The notes under the pieces were generated by a model. The model searched no databases. It had not been told where the DNA came from and saw only the letters and a program-made list of their open reading frames with translations. Positions 16,906-24,128 of a stretch of 38,751 nucleotides of DNA are shown in pieces. This DNA is from an uncultured Pelagibacteraceae bacterium. Its GTDB lineage: Bacteria; Pseudomonadota; Alphaproteobacteria; Pelagibacterales; Pelagibacteraceae. Position numbers and translations under genes: made by a program. The stretch lies in assembly GCA_902510635.1 (NCBI GenBank), contig CABXCB010000005.1, positions 1 to 38,751 on the forward strand, written 5' to 3'. The stretch's first letter is position 1. The number at the start of each line of letters is the position of its first letter.

Positions 16906-17040
16906 TTAAACAATAAAAAAATGGTAGATTAAAAGTCCAATGATTAGGCCTTTAATAAACGTTATCCAAAGCACTGCATAATCAGAAAGATTAAGATTTT
17001 TTTTCCACCAGTCTATATATTTTTTATGCATCTCAATCAT
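16906..17040 (-). CDS. 44-residue single-pass membrane protein, unknown
   Basis: A short ORF absent from the track. Starting ATG ATT GAG at 17040, it reads 44 codons and a TAA at 16906-16908, and the next codon is the ATG of the coxF-like gene. It begins four bases after the stop of the XdhC N-terminal gene. The N-terminal half is charged (HKKYIDWWKKN), the C-terminal half is one strong membrane helix (about residues 22-44). Spacing is exactly that of its neighbours and it fills the gap completely, so I take it as real. No family was recognised. It may anchor the XdhC parts or the enzyme to the membrane, as CoxG may also do, but that is inference. No strong Shine-Dalgarno is visible. Confidence 0.6.
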   Translation of the reverse strand: MIEMHKKYIDWWKKNLNLSDYAVLWITFIKGLIIGLLIYHFFIV

Positions 17041-17044
17041 AAAT

Positions 17045-17374
17045 TTAATTTATTTGTTCTAAATAAACTGCTATTTCACCACCACATGCAAGTCCAACTT
17101 CCCAAGCACTTTCGTTAGAAACTTTAAATTCAATTTTTTTACATGGTTTATTATCTTTAATTAAACCAATGCATTCTCTTACAACCGCAGATTCAACACA
17201 TCCACCTGAAACAGAACCTGAAAAATCTCCTTTTTCGTTAACAATCATTCTGCTTCCGACCTGTCTCGGAGATGATCCCCATGTTTGAATTACAGTTGCT
17301 AGAACAACTTTTTGATTAGTTTTTATCCAATCATTTGCTTCTTCAAGAATTTTTTCATCAAATGAATTTTTCAT
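17045..17374 (-). CDS. XdhC/CoxI N-terminal domain protein
   Basis: Stand-alone XdhC_CoxI domain of 109 residues. The signature runs VLATVIQTWGSSPRQVGSRMIV followed by GSVSGGCVESAVV and, near the end, LACGGEIAVYLE; the Cys in GGCVE and that in ACGGE are the expected conserved cysteines. In many bacteria this domain is fused to the Rossmann domain found here as a separate gene; the two-piece form is common in CO-dehydrogenase-type operons. It follows coxM with a 21 base gap and precedes the 44 residue ORF. It is thought to help load sulfurated molybdenum cofactor into CoxL. Confidence 0.92.
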   Translation of the reverse strand: MKNSFDEKILEEANDWIKTNQKVVLATVIQTWGSSPRQVGSRMIVNEKGDFSGSVSGGCVESAVVRECIGLIKDNKPCKKIEFKVSNESAWEVGLACGGEIAVYLEQIN

Positions 17375-17395
17375 TTGATAAAATATAAATGTTTA

Positions 17396-18181
17396 CTAAC
17401 AGGCCTCAACAGCTTTTTTTGCTTGAATAACTACAAGATTGGCTCTGTATTCTGCTGATGCATGGATGTCAGAATTCATATCAGAGCTTTTTAACTCCAT
17501 CCCTGCTATTGAATTTACAGAAAAATTAGAATCTAATACTTTTGATAAATCTTTATCATTGTACACACATGGTTTAGCGCCTGTTACAGCTACTCTTGTT
17601 CCATCTTTATGTTTTGCCACATAAACTCCAACTACTGCGTATCTTGATGCAGGATTTGGATATTTTTGATAACTTGATTTTTCAGGAATTTTAAATTCAA
17701 TTGCTTCAATTAATTCTCCTTTTTTCAAAGCAGTTTCAAACATTCCTTTAAAAAACTTAGATGCTTCTATTTTTCTTTCGTTAGTATGTATTGTAGCATC
17801 TAAAGCTATACAAGCTGAAGGATAATCTGCTGAAGGATCATTGTTTGCAATTGATCCACCGATAGTTCCTCTATTTCTTACTTGTGGGTCACCAATTCCT
17901 TCTGCTAATGCAGCAAGAGAAGATATAGCTTTTTTAACATCTTTAGAGTTTGCTACTTCAACATGTTTTGTTGTAGCTCCAATAGTGACAGACTTTCCGC
18001 TGACTTTTATTCCAGAAAGTTTTTTAATATTTTTTATATCAATTATATCTTTATAACTTGCTAAACCTAGTTTCATTGAAGGTATTGTTGTCATCCCTCC
18101 CGCTAAGTAAGCTGAATTTGATGAAGATAGTTTTGATGCTTCTTTACTGTCTTTTGCTGAATGATAATTAAATGATTTCAT
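17396..18181 (-). CDS. coxM: Molybdenum hydroxylase FAD-binding subunit (CoxM-like)
   Basis: FAD-binding medium subunit that passes electrons from the 2Fe-2S subunit to the acceptor. The 261 residue chain shows the two glycine motifs of the family: YLAGGMTTIPSMKLGLASY near residue 26 and VRNRGTIGGSIANNDPSADYP about residues 100-120, followed by a C-terminal CO_deh_flav_C domain. It is slightly shorter than the usual 265-290. A strong AGGAGG site five bases before the ATG and an eight-base gap to coxL mark tight coupling. Gene order here is S-L-M rather than the M-S-L of Oligotropha. The acceptor (quinone, possibly) is unknown. Confidence 0.93.
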   Translation of the reverse strand: MKSFNYHSAKDSKEASKLSSSNSAYLAGGMTTIPSMKLGLASYKDIIDIKNIKKLSGIKVSGKSVTIGATTKHVEVANSKDVKKAISSLAALAEGIGDPQVRNRGTIGGSIANNDPSADYPSACIALDATIHTNERKIEASKFFKGMFETALKKGELIEAIEFKIPEKSSYQKYPNPASRYAVVGVYVAKHKDGTRVAVTGAKPCVYNDKDLSKVLDSNFSVNSIAGMELKSSDMNSDIHASAEYRANLVVIQAKKAVEAC

Positions 18182-18189
18182 ATTCCTCC

Positions 18190-20571
18190 TTAAGCTGCCT
18201 TAGCATTAGATTTTTTCATTGATTTACATGCTTTCCAAACTTTTTCTGCAGTAGCTGGCATTGTAATTTCTTGCCCCCCTAATGCATCTATAACTGCATT
18301 CATTACTGTTGGAGGAGCAGCTATTGCTCCAGCTTCTCCACATCCTTTAACTCCTAAAGGATTAGTTGTAGCATGTGTGCAAGTGTAACCTATGTTAAAC
18401 TCTGGAAAATTATCTGCTCTAGGCATCGTATAATCCATGTATGAGCCTGTCATTAATTGGCCAGTTTCATCATATTCTGCATTTTCATAAAGTGCTTGAC
18501 CTATACCTTGTGCTAAACCACCATGAACTTGTCCTTCAACTATCATTGGATTAACAATTCTTCCAAAATCATCACATGCAGTATACTTTTCAAGTTTTAC
18601 TTCTCCAGTATCTGGATCTATCTCAACTTCTGCAATATGCGATCCTGCTGGAAATGAAAAATTTGCAGGATCAAAAAAAGATGTTTCTTTAAGTCCTGGC
18701 TCTTCACCTTCGGGTAAAGGGGATTTAAATTCACTATCTCTTGAACCTGGTAAATATAAAGCAAATGCAACTTCACCAATTGTTTTCTTTTTATTTGATT
18801 TTGCAACAATGAATTCTCCATCTTTAAAATCAACTTCATCAGGACTTGCCTCAAGCATTTTTGCTGCAACTCTTTTACCTTTTTCAACAATCTTATTACA
18901 TGCTTTAACGATTGCAATTCCACCAACAGTCAATGATCTGGATCCATATGTTCCCATACCGAAAGTACCTTTGTCAGTGTCTCCATGTACTATATCTATA
19001 TTTTCCATTGGAACTCCAAGTTCATCTGCAGCTATTTGTGCAAATGTTGTTTGGTGACTTTGACCGTGTGAATGGGATCCTGTATAAACTGTTACTTGTC
19101 CTGTAGGGTTGAATCTGACTTCTGCGGATTCCCATAAACCAACTCCACATCCTAATGACATAACTGCTGCCGATGGCGCGATACCACAAGCTTCAAAATA
19201 AGATGTAACACCTATTCCTCTTAATTTTCCTCTAGACTCAGAATCTTTTTTACGTGCTTGAAAACCATCATAGTCAGCCATTTGTTTAGCTTTATCTAAA
19301 CCCGCAACATAATCACCAGAATCTACAGTATGGACTAAGGTTTGTTTAAATGGAAAACTTGATGGAAAATTTTTCTTTCTAATTTCTGTTCTATCAATTC
19401 CTAATTCCATGGCAGTTTTTTCAACAAGTCTTTCAATAGTGTATGTAGCCTCTGGTCTGCCTGCTCCTCTGTAGGCATCTACTGGTGCAGTATTTGTAAA
19501 AACGGCTTTTACATTTGAGTAAGCTGCAGGGATATCATAAACACCAGTGGCGCATGGTCCAAACAAATAAGTTGGTGTAACAGTTCCAAATACTCTTGCA
19601 TAAGCTCCTAAGTTAGCAATAGTTTCATTTTTAAATCCTAAAAATTTTCCATCGTTTGTTACTGCTAATTCAGCATGAGTAACATGGTCTCTACCATGTA
19701 TATCTGTTAAAAATGATTCAGATCTTTCTGCAACCCATTTTATTGCTCTATTAATTTTTTTTGCTGCCCAACTACAGACAATATCTTCGTTATAAACATT
19801 AATTTTTGAACCAAAACCACCTCCTACATCTGGAGCAACAACTCTTAATTTATGCTCTGGAGCCACATTTCCAAACGCAGACATAATTAATCTTGATAAA
19901 TGAGGATTTTGACTTGTAGTATAAAGTGTAATTTCATCACTTCCAGAATTGTAATCAGCAACACATGCCCTTGGTTCCATTGCATTTGGTACAAGCCTAT
20001 TATTGATTATATCTATTGAAATTACTTTATCAGCTTTATCGAAAGCTTCTTTTACTTTCTGTCTATCACCAAGCAACCAATCAAAGCATAAATTTTTATT
20101 TATACCATCATGAATAGCATCACCTTTCATTGCATCAGCAGTGCCTGTTACTGCTTTTAAAACTTTATAATCAACTTTAACCATCTCTGCTGCAACTTTT
20201 GCCTCGTCTAGGCTATCGGCTATAACAATTGCAATTGGGTCTCCAACGAAATTGACGTTATCTTTTGCTAAAGGAGGGTTAGCAGGACATTTCATTTCAG
20301 TACCATCTTCACTTCTAATTGCCCATCCAGCAATTAAACCTCCAATTTTATCTTCAGCAATTTCATTTCCAGTTAAAATACTCACTACACCAGAGGCTTT
20401 TGATGCTTTAGAAATATCTAATTTTTTAATTTTTGCTCTTGCATGTGGAGATCTAACAAATACGGCATGTGTTTGGTTAACTAAATTAATATCAGATGTA
20501 TATCTTCCTTTACCTGTTAAAAATCTTTTATCTTCTTTTCTTTCAACTCTTGATCCTACTAAACTTGCCAT
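18190..20571 (-). CDS. coxL: Form II CO-dehydrogenase-like molybdopterin subunit (CoxL-like)
   Basis: Catalytic large subunit of a xanthine-oxidase-family molybdenum hydroxylase, 793 residues, near the family norm of 780-810. The N-terminal a/b hammerhead domain (about 15-130) begins VGSRVERKEDKRFLTGKGRY. The molybdopterin domain includes VVAPDVGGGFGSK (about 255-267), the active-site loop AYRGAGR at 366-372, and the catalytic glutamate in GCGEAGAIAAPP near 750. True aerobic CO dehydrogenases (form I) carry AYRCSFR with the copper-bound cysteine; this one has the form II loop with no cysteine. CO oxidation by form II enzymes is disputed, and purine, nicotinate-like or other N-heterocycle and aldehyde substrates are possible. 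Many antisense ORFs across this gene reflect its codon use. Confidence 0.93.
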   Translation of the reverse strand: MASLVGSRVERKEDKRFLTGKGRYTSDINLVNQTHAVFVRSPHARAKIKKLDISKASKASGVVSILTGNEIAEDKIGGLIAGWAIRSEDGTEMKCPANPPLAKDNVNFVGDPIAIVIADSLDEAKVAAEMVKVDYKVLKAVTGTADAMKGDAIHDGINKNLCFDWLLGDRQKVKEAFDKADKVISIDIINNRLVPNAMEPRACVADYNSGSDEITLYTTSQNPHLSRLIMSAFGNVAPEHKLRVVAPDVGGGFGSKINVYNEDIVCSWAAKKINRAIKWVAERSESFLTDIHGRDHVTHAELAVTNDGKFLGFKNETIANLGAYARVFGTVTPTYLFGPCATGVYDIPAAYSNVKAVFTNTAPVDAYRGAGRPEATYTIERLVEKTAMELGIDRTEIRKKNFPSSFPFKQTLVHTVDSGDYVAGLDKAKQMADYDGFQARKKDSESRGKLRGIGVTSYFEACGIAPSAAVMSLGCGVGLWESAEVRFNPTGQVTVYTGSHSHGQSHQTTFAQIAADELGVPMENIDIVHGDTDKGTFGMGTYGSRSLTVGGIAIVKACNKIVEKGKRVAAKMLEASPDEVDFKDGEFIVAKSNKKKTIGEVAFALYLPGSRDSEFKSPLPEGEEPGLKETSFFDPANFSFPAGSHIAEVEIDPDTGEVKLEKYTACDDFGRIVNPMIVEGQVHGGLAQGIGQALYENAEYDETGQLMTGSYMDYTMPRADNFPEFNIGYTCTHATTNPLGVKGCGEAGAIAAPPTVMNAVIDALGGQEITMPATAEKVWKACKSMKKSNAKAA

Positions 20572-20590
20572 AACTATTTTTCCCTTTCTT

Positions 20591-21052
20591 TTACATTTTA
20601 GATGATGCTTCTTTTACTGCGGCTACTATATTTTGGTAACCAGTGCATCTACAAATATTTCCTTCTAGCCAATCTCTAATTTCTTTATCTGATGGATCTT
20701 TATTTTTATTTAATAAATCTATTGCACTCATAACCATGCCTGGAGTGCAAAATCCACATTGTAATCCATGCATCTTTTTAAATGCTTCCTGCATTGGATG
20801 CATTTTTCCATTACTAGCCAAGCCTTCAATTGTTGTAACTTTTGAGTCCGCTATATCAGCTGCTAATGTAGTGCAACTTTTTAAAGATTCTCCATCTACA
20901 TGAACTACACAAGCTCCGCATTGGCTAGTGTCACAACCAACGTGTGTTCCTGTTAAATTTAAATGATCTCTTAAAAAAGTTGATAACAAAGTATTATCTG
21001 GAACGGTTTTGGTAACTTTTTTGCCGTTCACATCAAGTGTGATCTCAGTCAT
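20591..21052 (-). CDS. coxS: Molybdenum hydroxylase 2Fe-2S subunit (CoxS-like)
   Basis: Small electron-transfer subunit with two [2Fe-2S] clusters, 153 residues. The plant-ferredoxin-like cluster is bound by Cys40, Cys45, Cys48 and Cys60 ([12 protein letters not shown]); the second by Cys99, Cys102, Cys134 and Cys136 (QCGFC..CRC). It carries electrons from the molybdenum site of CoxL to the FAD of CoxM. AAGGAAGG lies before the ATG. coxL follows after 19 bases. The coxG gene lies 89 bases upstream in the same direction, and this gap holds a possible promoter. The clusters could be supplied by the SUF system in this window. Confidence 0.95.
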   Translation of the reverse strand: MTEITLDVNGKKVTKTVPDNTLLSTFLRDHLNLTGTHVGCDTSQCGACVVHVDGESLKSCTTLAADIADSKVTTIEGLASNGKMHPMQEAFKKMHGLQCGFCTPGMVMSAIDLLNKNKDPSDKEIRDWLEGNICRCTGYQNIVAAVKEASSKM

Positions 21053-21082
21053 AAGGTTCCGCCTTCCTTAATTATTTAAATT

Positions 21083-21111
21083 ATCTTATGATTTTATCGA
21101 TGGTGTAACAA
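21083..21111 (-). promoter_or_regulatory. Possible promoter for coxSLM
   Basis: In the 89 base gap between coxG and coxS a TTGTTA (-35-like, 21106-21111) and a TAAGAT (-10-like, 21083-21088) are spaced by 17 bases in the transcribed direction. The match to sigma70 consensus is moderate and the DNA is A+T-rich, so chance matches are easy. If real, coxSLM could be transcribed apart from coxG. Confidence 0.3.
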
Positions 21112-21141
21112 GCAAAAATAATTCTACTTATACTAGAAGAT

Positions 21142-21720
21142 TTAAAAAAAATTGTATAAAACAATGATAATTATTAAGGCTACTAAAGAATATAAAATAA
21201 TTTTTTTATTTATTTTATTCGATTTTATGATTTCGACATTTGCTACTTTCTCTTCTTTAGAATTAGAATCTTTAGGCTCACTTGAAGGGGATATTAGCTC
21301 TGAAAACTTTCCAAAAAATACATCTGCCATTTTTTTAGCTGTCATGTCTATAAGTCTTGATCCAACCTGTGCAATTTTTCCACCTACATTCGCATCAACA
21401 GTATATATTAAATTTGTCTCACCATTTATATCTTCTAATTTTACATCTGCTTCACCAGATGCAAATCCTACTGGTGAATTTCCAGACCCACTAATTTTAT
21501 AACTATTTGGTGCGTCGATGTCCTTAAGCTCTATATCTCCTGTAAAACTTGCATTAAATGGACCAATTTTATTTTTTGCAGTAGCTGTAAATTCAGTATC
21601 TGATTTTTTTATAAATTCTTCACAGCCTGGTATTGCTTTTTTAAGAATTTCTGGATTATTTAATGCTTCCCAAACCTTTTGTTTTTCTAGTTTAATTTGA
21701 TATGATCCAGATAATTTCAT
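21142..21720 (-). CDS. coxG: CoxG-like SRPBCC protein with C-terminal membrane anchor
   Basis: CoxG-family (polyketide-cyclase/SRPBCC fold) protein, 192 residues. The soluble domain (about 1-140) starts MKLSGSYQIKLEKQKVWEALNNPEILKKAIPGCEEF and has GPFNASFTGDIEL and KISGSGNSPVGFASGEADVKLED, all CoxG marks. A charged linker (about 143-168) leads to a membrane helix, KIILYSLVALIIIIVLYNFF, at the very C-terminus. In Oligotropha and Mycobacterium, CoxG is tied to membrane attachment of the hydroxylase or to quinone delivery; the anchor here fits that. It is the first gene of the leftward operon and is divergent from the DUF1244 gene across only 30 bases. Confidence 0.92.
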   Translation of the reverse strand: MKLSGSYQIKLEKQKVWEALNNPEILKKAIPGCEEFIKKSDTEFTATAKNKIGPFNASFTGDIELKDIDAPNSYKISGSGNSPVGFASGEADVKLEDINGETNLIYTVDANVGGKIAQVGSRLIDMTAKKMADVFFGKFSELISPSSEPKDSNSKEEKVANVEIIKSNKINKKIILYSLVALIIIIVLYNFF

Positions 21721-21750
21721 TAGTATAACAAAACTTTAACACAAATTATT

Positions 21751-21996
21751 ATGGATGATAATACAAAAAAGGAATTACAGTCAGCTGTATTCGAAAGACT
21801 GGTAAATCATTTTAGAGAAAGAAAAGATGTTCAAAATATAGATATAATGAATCTTGCTGGTTTTTGCAGAAACTGTTTATCAAAATGGTACAGGGAAGAG
21901 GCAGAAAAAAAAGGTATTTCAATATCAGACCCTGATGCGAGAAAACATGTTTATGGAATGCCCTACTCAGAGTGGAAAGAAAAATATCAAAAATAA
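21751..21996 (+). CDS. DUF1244 family protein
   Basis: Small conserved proteobacterial protein, 81 residues, of the DUF1244 family, function unknown. The family core is clear: LAGFCRNCLSKWYREEAEKKGI followed by DPDARKHVYGMPYSEWKEKYQ at the end. The two cysteines in FCRNC are a conserved pair. It lies 30 bases from the divergent coxG start and 12 bases before an EamA transporter, so it is likely transcribed together with the transporter. Confidence 0.9.
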   Translation: MDDNTKKELQSAVFERLVNHFRERKDVQNIDIMNLAGFCRNCLSKWYREEAEKKGISISDPDARKHVYGMPYSEWKEKYQK

Positions 21997-22008
21997 TTTT
22001 TTTTTCCA

Positions 22009-22866
22009 GTGATAAAATTTCTACCACTAATATTTATTTTACTTTGGTCTTCTGCTTTTATAACTACAAAGCCAATCATTGACTTTAGTGATCCATTTGC
22101 AGCTTTAAGTTTTAGATTTTTTATAGTTTCAATAGGGTTCTACTTATTCTCGGTATTTACAAAACAAAAAATTTTAGCTGACTTAAAAAATATTTTACCT
22201 TCAATTTCAACAGGAATATTATTTCATGGTTTTTATCTTGGTGGCGTTTTTTATTCTATTTCAATAGGTCTTCCTACTGGAATAACAGCGCTGATAGTTA
22301 CATTACAACCTGTTTTAACAAATGCTTTAGCTGGACCTATGTTAAATGAAAAAATTACTTGGAAAAAATGGTTAGGTGTTTTTTTAGGATTTGTTGGAGC
22401 AAGTTTAGTAATAGGTTTTGATATAGGAAAAACACTACCTGCAGCTGGAGTAGTGGCAGCATTTATATCATTAATATCGGTTACATCAGCAACACTATGG
22501 CAAAAAAAAATAAGTAATAATCTCCCCTTGTCGACAAGTAATATGTATCAAGCAATTGGAGGATTTTTATTCCATTTAATTATAATTATTTTTTTTATTC
22601 AAAAACCATTTATAGATTTTTCATCTACATTTATAATTGCAATGAGCCATCAAATATTATTGGTTTCATTTGGAGCATTTACTATTTTAATGTTTTTAAT
22701 AAAAAGAAATTCAGCAAGTAAAACTGTCTCTGTTTTTTTTCTAATACCTCCTACTTCAGCAATTATGGCTTTTGTTTTTTTAGGAGAAAATTTAGATGCT
22801 ATTGATATATTTGGTTTTTTAATTGCAACCTTAGGAGTTTATATTGCAACAAGAGAAAAAAATTAA
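22009..22866 (+). CDS. EamA/DMT-family transporter
   Basis: Ten-segment membrane transporter of the DMT superfamily, 285 residues, with two EamA repeats (about 1-130 and 140-280). Marks include LPLIFILLWSSAFITTKP at the start, PMLNEKITWKKWLGVFLGFVGASLVIG in the middle and GFLIATLGVYIATREK at the end. The start is GTG at 22009, giving the usual N-terminus that opens directly with the first helix. It follows the DUF1244 gene after 12 bases and converges with moaB with four bases between. It belongs to the RhaT/EamA group; the cargo is unknown. It is one of three EamA genes in the window. Confidence 0.88.
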   Translation: MIKFLPLIFILLWSSAFITTKPIIDFSDPFAALSFRFFIVSIGFYLFSVFTKQKILADLKNILPSISTGILFHGFYLGGVFYSISIGLPTGITALIVTLQPVLTNALAGPMLNEKITWKKWLGVFLGFVGASLVIGFDIGKTLPAAGVVAAFISLISVTSATLWQKKISNNLPLSTSNMYQAIGGFLFHLIIIIFFIQKPFIDFSSTFIIAMSHQILLVSFGAFTILMFLIKRNSASKTVSVFFLIPPTSAIMAFVFLGENLDAIDIFGFLIATLGVYIATREKN

Positions 22867-22870
22867 AATT

Positions 22871-23371
22871 TTATTTTTCCTTAAGTCTTGGAAATAATTC
22901 TACAAAATTACAAGGTTTATGATTAATATCTAATTGATGAACTAAAACTTCATCCCATGCATCAGTTACACCTCCTGATGAACCTGGTAATGCAAATATA
23001 TATTTGCCATTAGCCAGTACCGCACATGCTCTTGACTGAATTGAGGAAGTGCCAACAGTTTTTAAACTAATTGTTCTAAATATCTCACCAAATCCTGGTA
23101 TGTGTTTATCTGCTATTTCATCTAATGCTTCAGGAGTAATATCTCTTCCTGTCAAACCGGTACCTCCAGTTGTGATAATTACATCAATTTTTTTTTTCTT
23201 TATCCAGTCTTTTAATATTTTTTTAATTGCTTTTTTACTATCTTTACAAATTTTTCTCTCTACTAAATTATGATTGGCCTTACTTATTTTATCTACTAAA
23301 ATATTTCCTGACTTGTCAGTTTTTAAAGTTCTTGTATCCGTAACTGTTAATAATGCTATATTTACAATCAT
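22871..23371 (-). CDS. moaB: Molybdenum cofactor biosynthesis protein MoaB
   Basis: MoaB/MogA-family molybdopterin adenylyltransferase, 166 residues, typical of MoaB. Motifs: TVTDTRTLKTDKSG near the N-terminus, DVIITTGGTGLTGRDITPEAL in the nucleotide loop, and FALPGSSGGVTDAWDEVL near the C-terminus. It adenylates molybdopterin before metal insertion by MoeA. Organisms without a separate MogA can use MoaB for this. It is a few genes away from moaACDE and not in that operon. Its start lies nine bases from the divergent TauE-like gene, so both promoters must overlap the opposite gene. Confidence 0.93.
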   Translation of the reverse strand: MIVNIALLTVTDTRTLKTDKSGNILVDKISKANHNLVERKICKDSKKAIKKILKDWIKKKKIDVIITTGGTGLTGRDITPEALDEIADKHIPGFGEIFRTISLKTVGTSSIQSRACAVLANGKYIFALPGSSGGVTDAWDEVLVHQLDINHKPCNFVELFPRLKEK

Positions 23372-23380
23372 AAAATTTAA

Positions 23381-24127
23381 ATGATTATATTATCAATTTT
23401 ATTTTTTGTAACTGCTATATTATATGCCAGTGTTGGTTTTGGTGGTGGGTCAACTTATCTAGCGCTACTGCTAATATGGGGCGTACCCTACTATATTTTT
23501 CCAGTGATAGCTTTGATATGTAATATATTTGTTGTTTCAGGGAATAGCTTTAATTACATAAAAGCTGGAAATCTAAATTTAAAATTATTGATACCTTATT
23601 TAATAGGTTCAATTCCTTTAGCTTTTATTGGTGGCTCCTTAGAAATAGATAAAAACCAATTTGAAATTTTTTTATTTATAGTCTTAACAATTGCTGGAAT
23701 ACTGCTTTTAATAAATTTCAAATCCTATGAGGATAATGAATCGACATATAGAAATATTCCAATTTTAATATCAATTTTAATTGGAGGAATATTAGGTTTT
23801 GTTTCTGGAGTAGTTGGAATTGGAGGAGGAATATTTTTAAGTCCTATACTTTTTTTAATGAAAGCAGCTAAACCAAAACATATTGTTACAGCTGCCTCTT
23901 TATTTATTCTTATCAATTCTACATCTGGAGTTATTGGTCAATTAACTAAAAATATAGTTTTAAGTGATATATCGAATTACTGGTATTTATTTTTAATAGT
24001 AATTATTGGTGGTCATTTTGGCAATTTTTTAAATTTAAAAATATTTCCAACGAGATTACTTGCATTGGTTACATCTGTTTTGGTATTATTTGTAGCTATT
24101 AGAATGGGTATTAAATTATTTTTTTAA
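23381..24127 (+). CDS. TauE/SafE-family sulfite exporter-like membrane protein
   Basis: Integral membrane protein of the TauE/SafE (DUF81) family, 248 residues, with about eight membrane segments in two repeats. Each repeat has the family's glycine-rich turn: ASVGFGGGSTYLALLL near the N-terminus and SGVVGIGGGIFLSPILF in the middle. Members move sulfite, sulfoacetate or other sulfonates. The gene is followed after one base by a homocysteine methyltransferase, which suggests a sulfur-compound theme, though only by position. The ATG is nine bases from the moaB start; with no room for a leader, transcription probably starts inside moaB or gives a near-leaderless mRNA. Confidence 0.9.
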   Translation: MIILSILFFVTAILYASVGFGGGSTYLALLLIWGVPYYIFPVIALICNIFVVSGNSFNYIKAGNLNLKLLIPYLIGSIPLAFIGGSLEIDKNQFEIFLFIVLTIAGILLLINFKSYEDNESTYRNIPILISILIGGILGFVSGVVGIGGGIFLSPILFLMKAAKPKHIVTAASLFILINSTSGVIGQLTKNIVLSDISNYWYLFLIVIIGGHFGNFLNLKIFPTRLLALVTSVLVLFVAIRMGIKLFF

Positions 24128-24128
24128 T

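Noticed and set aside
18618-18926. 102 aa reverse ORF inside coxL
   Set aside because: Out-of-frame overlap with coxL; low-complexity Leu/Lys/Gln-rich translation.
17439-21700. Several forward ORFs antisense to coxM, coxL, coxS and coxG
   Set aside because: They are shadows produced by codon use of conserved reverse-strand genes; none has recognisable domains or a ribosome site.
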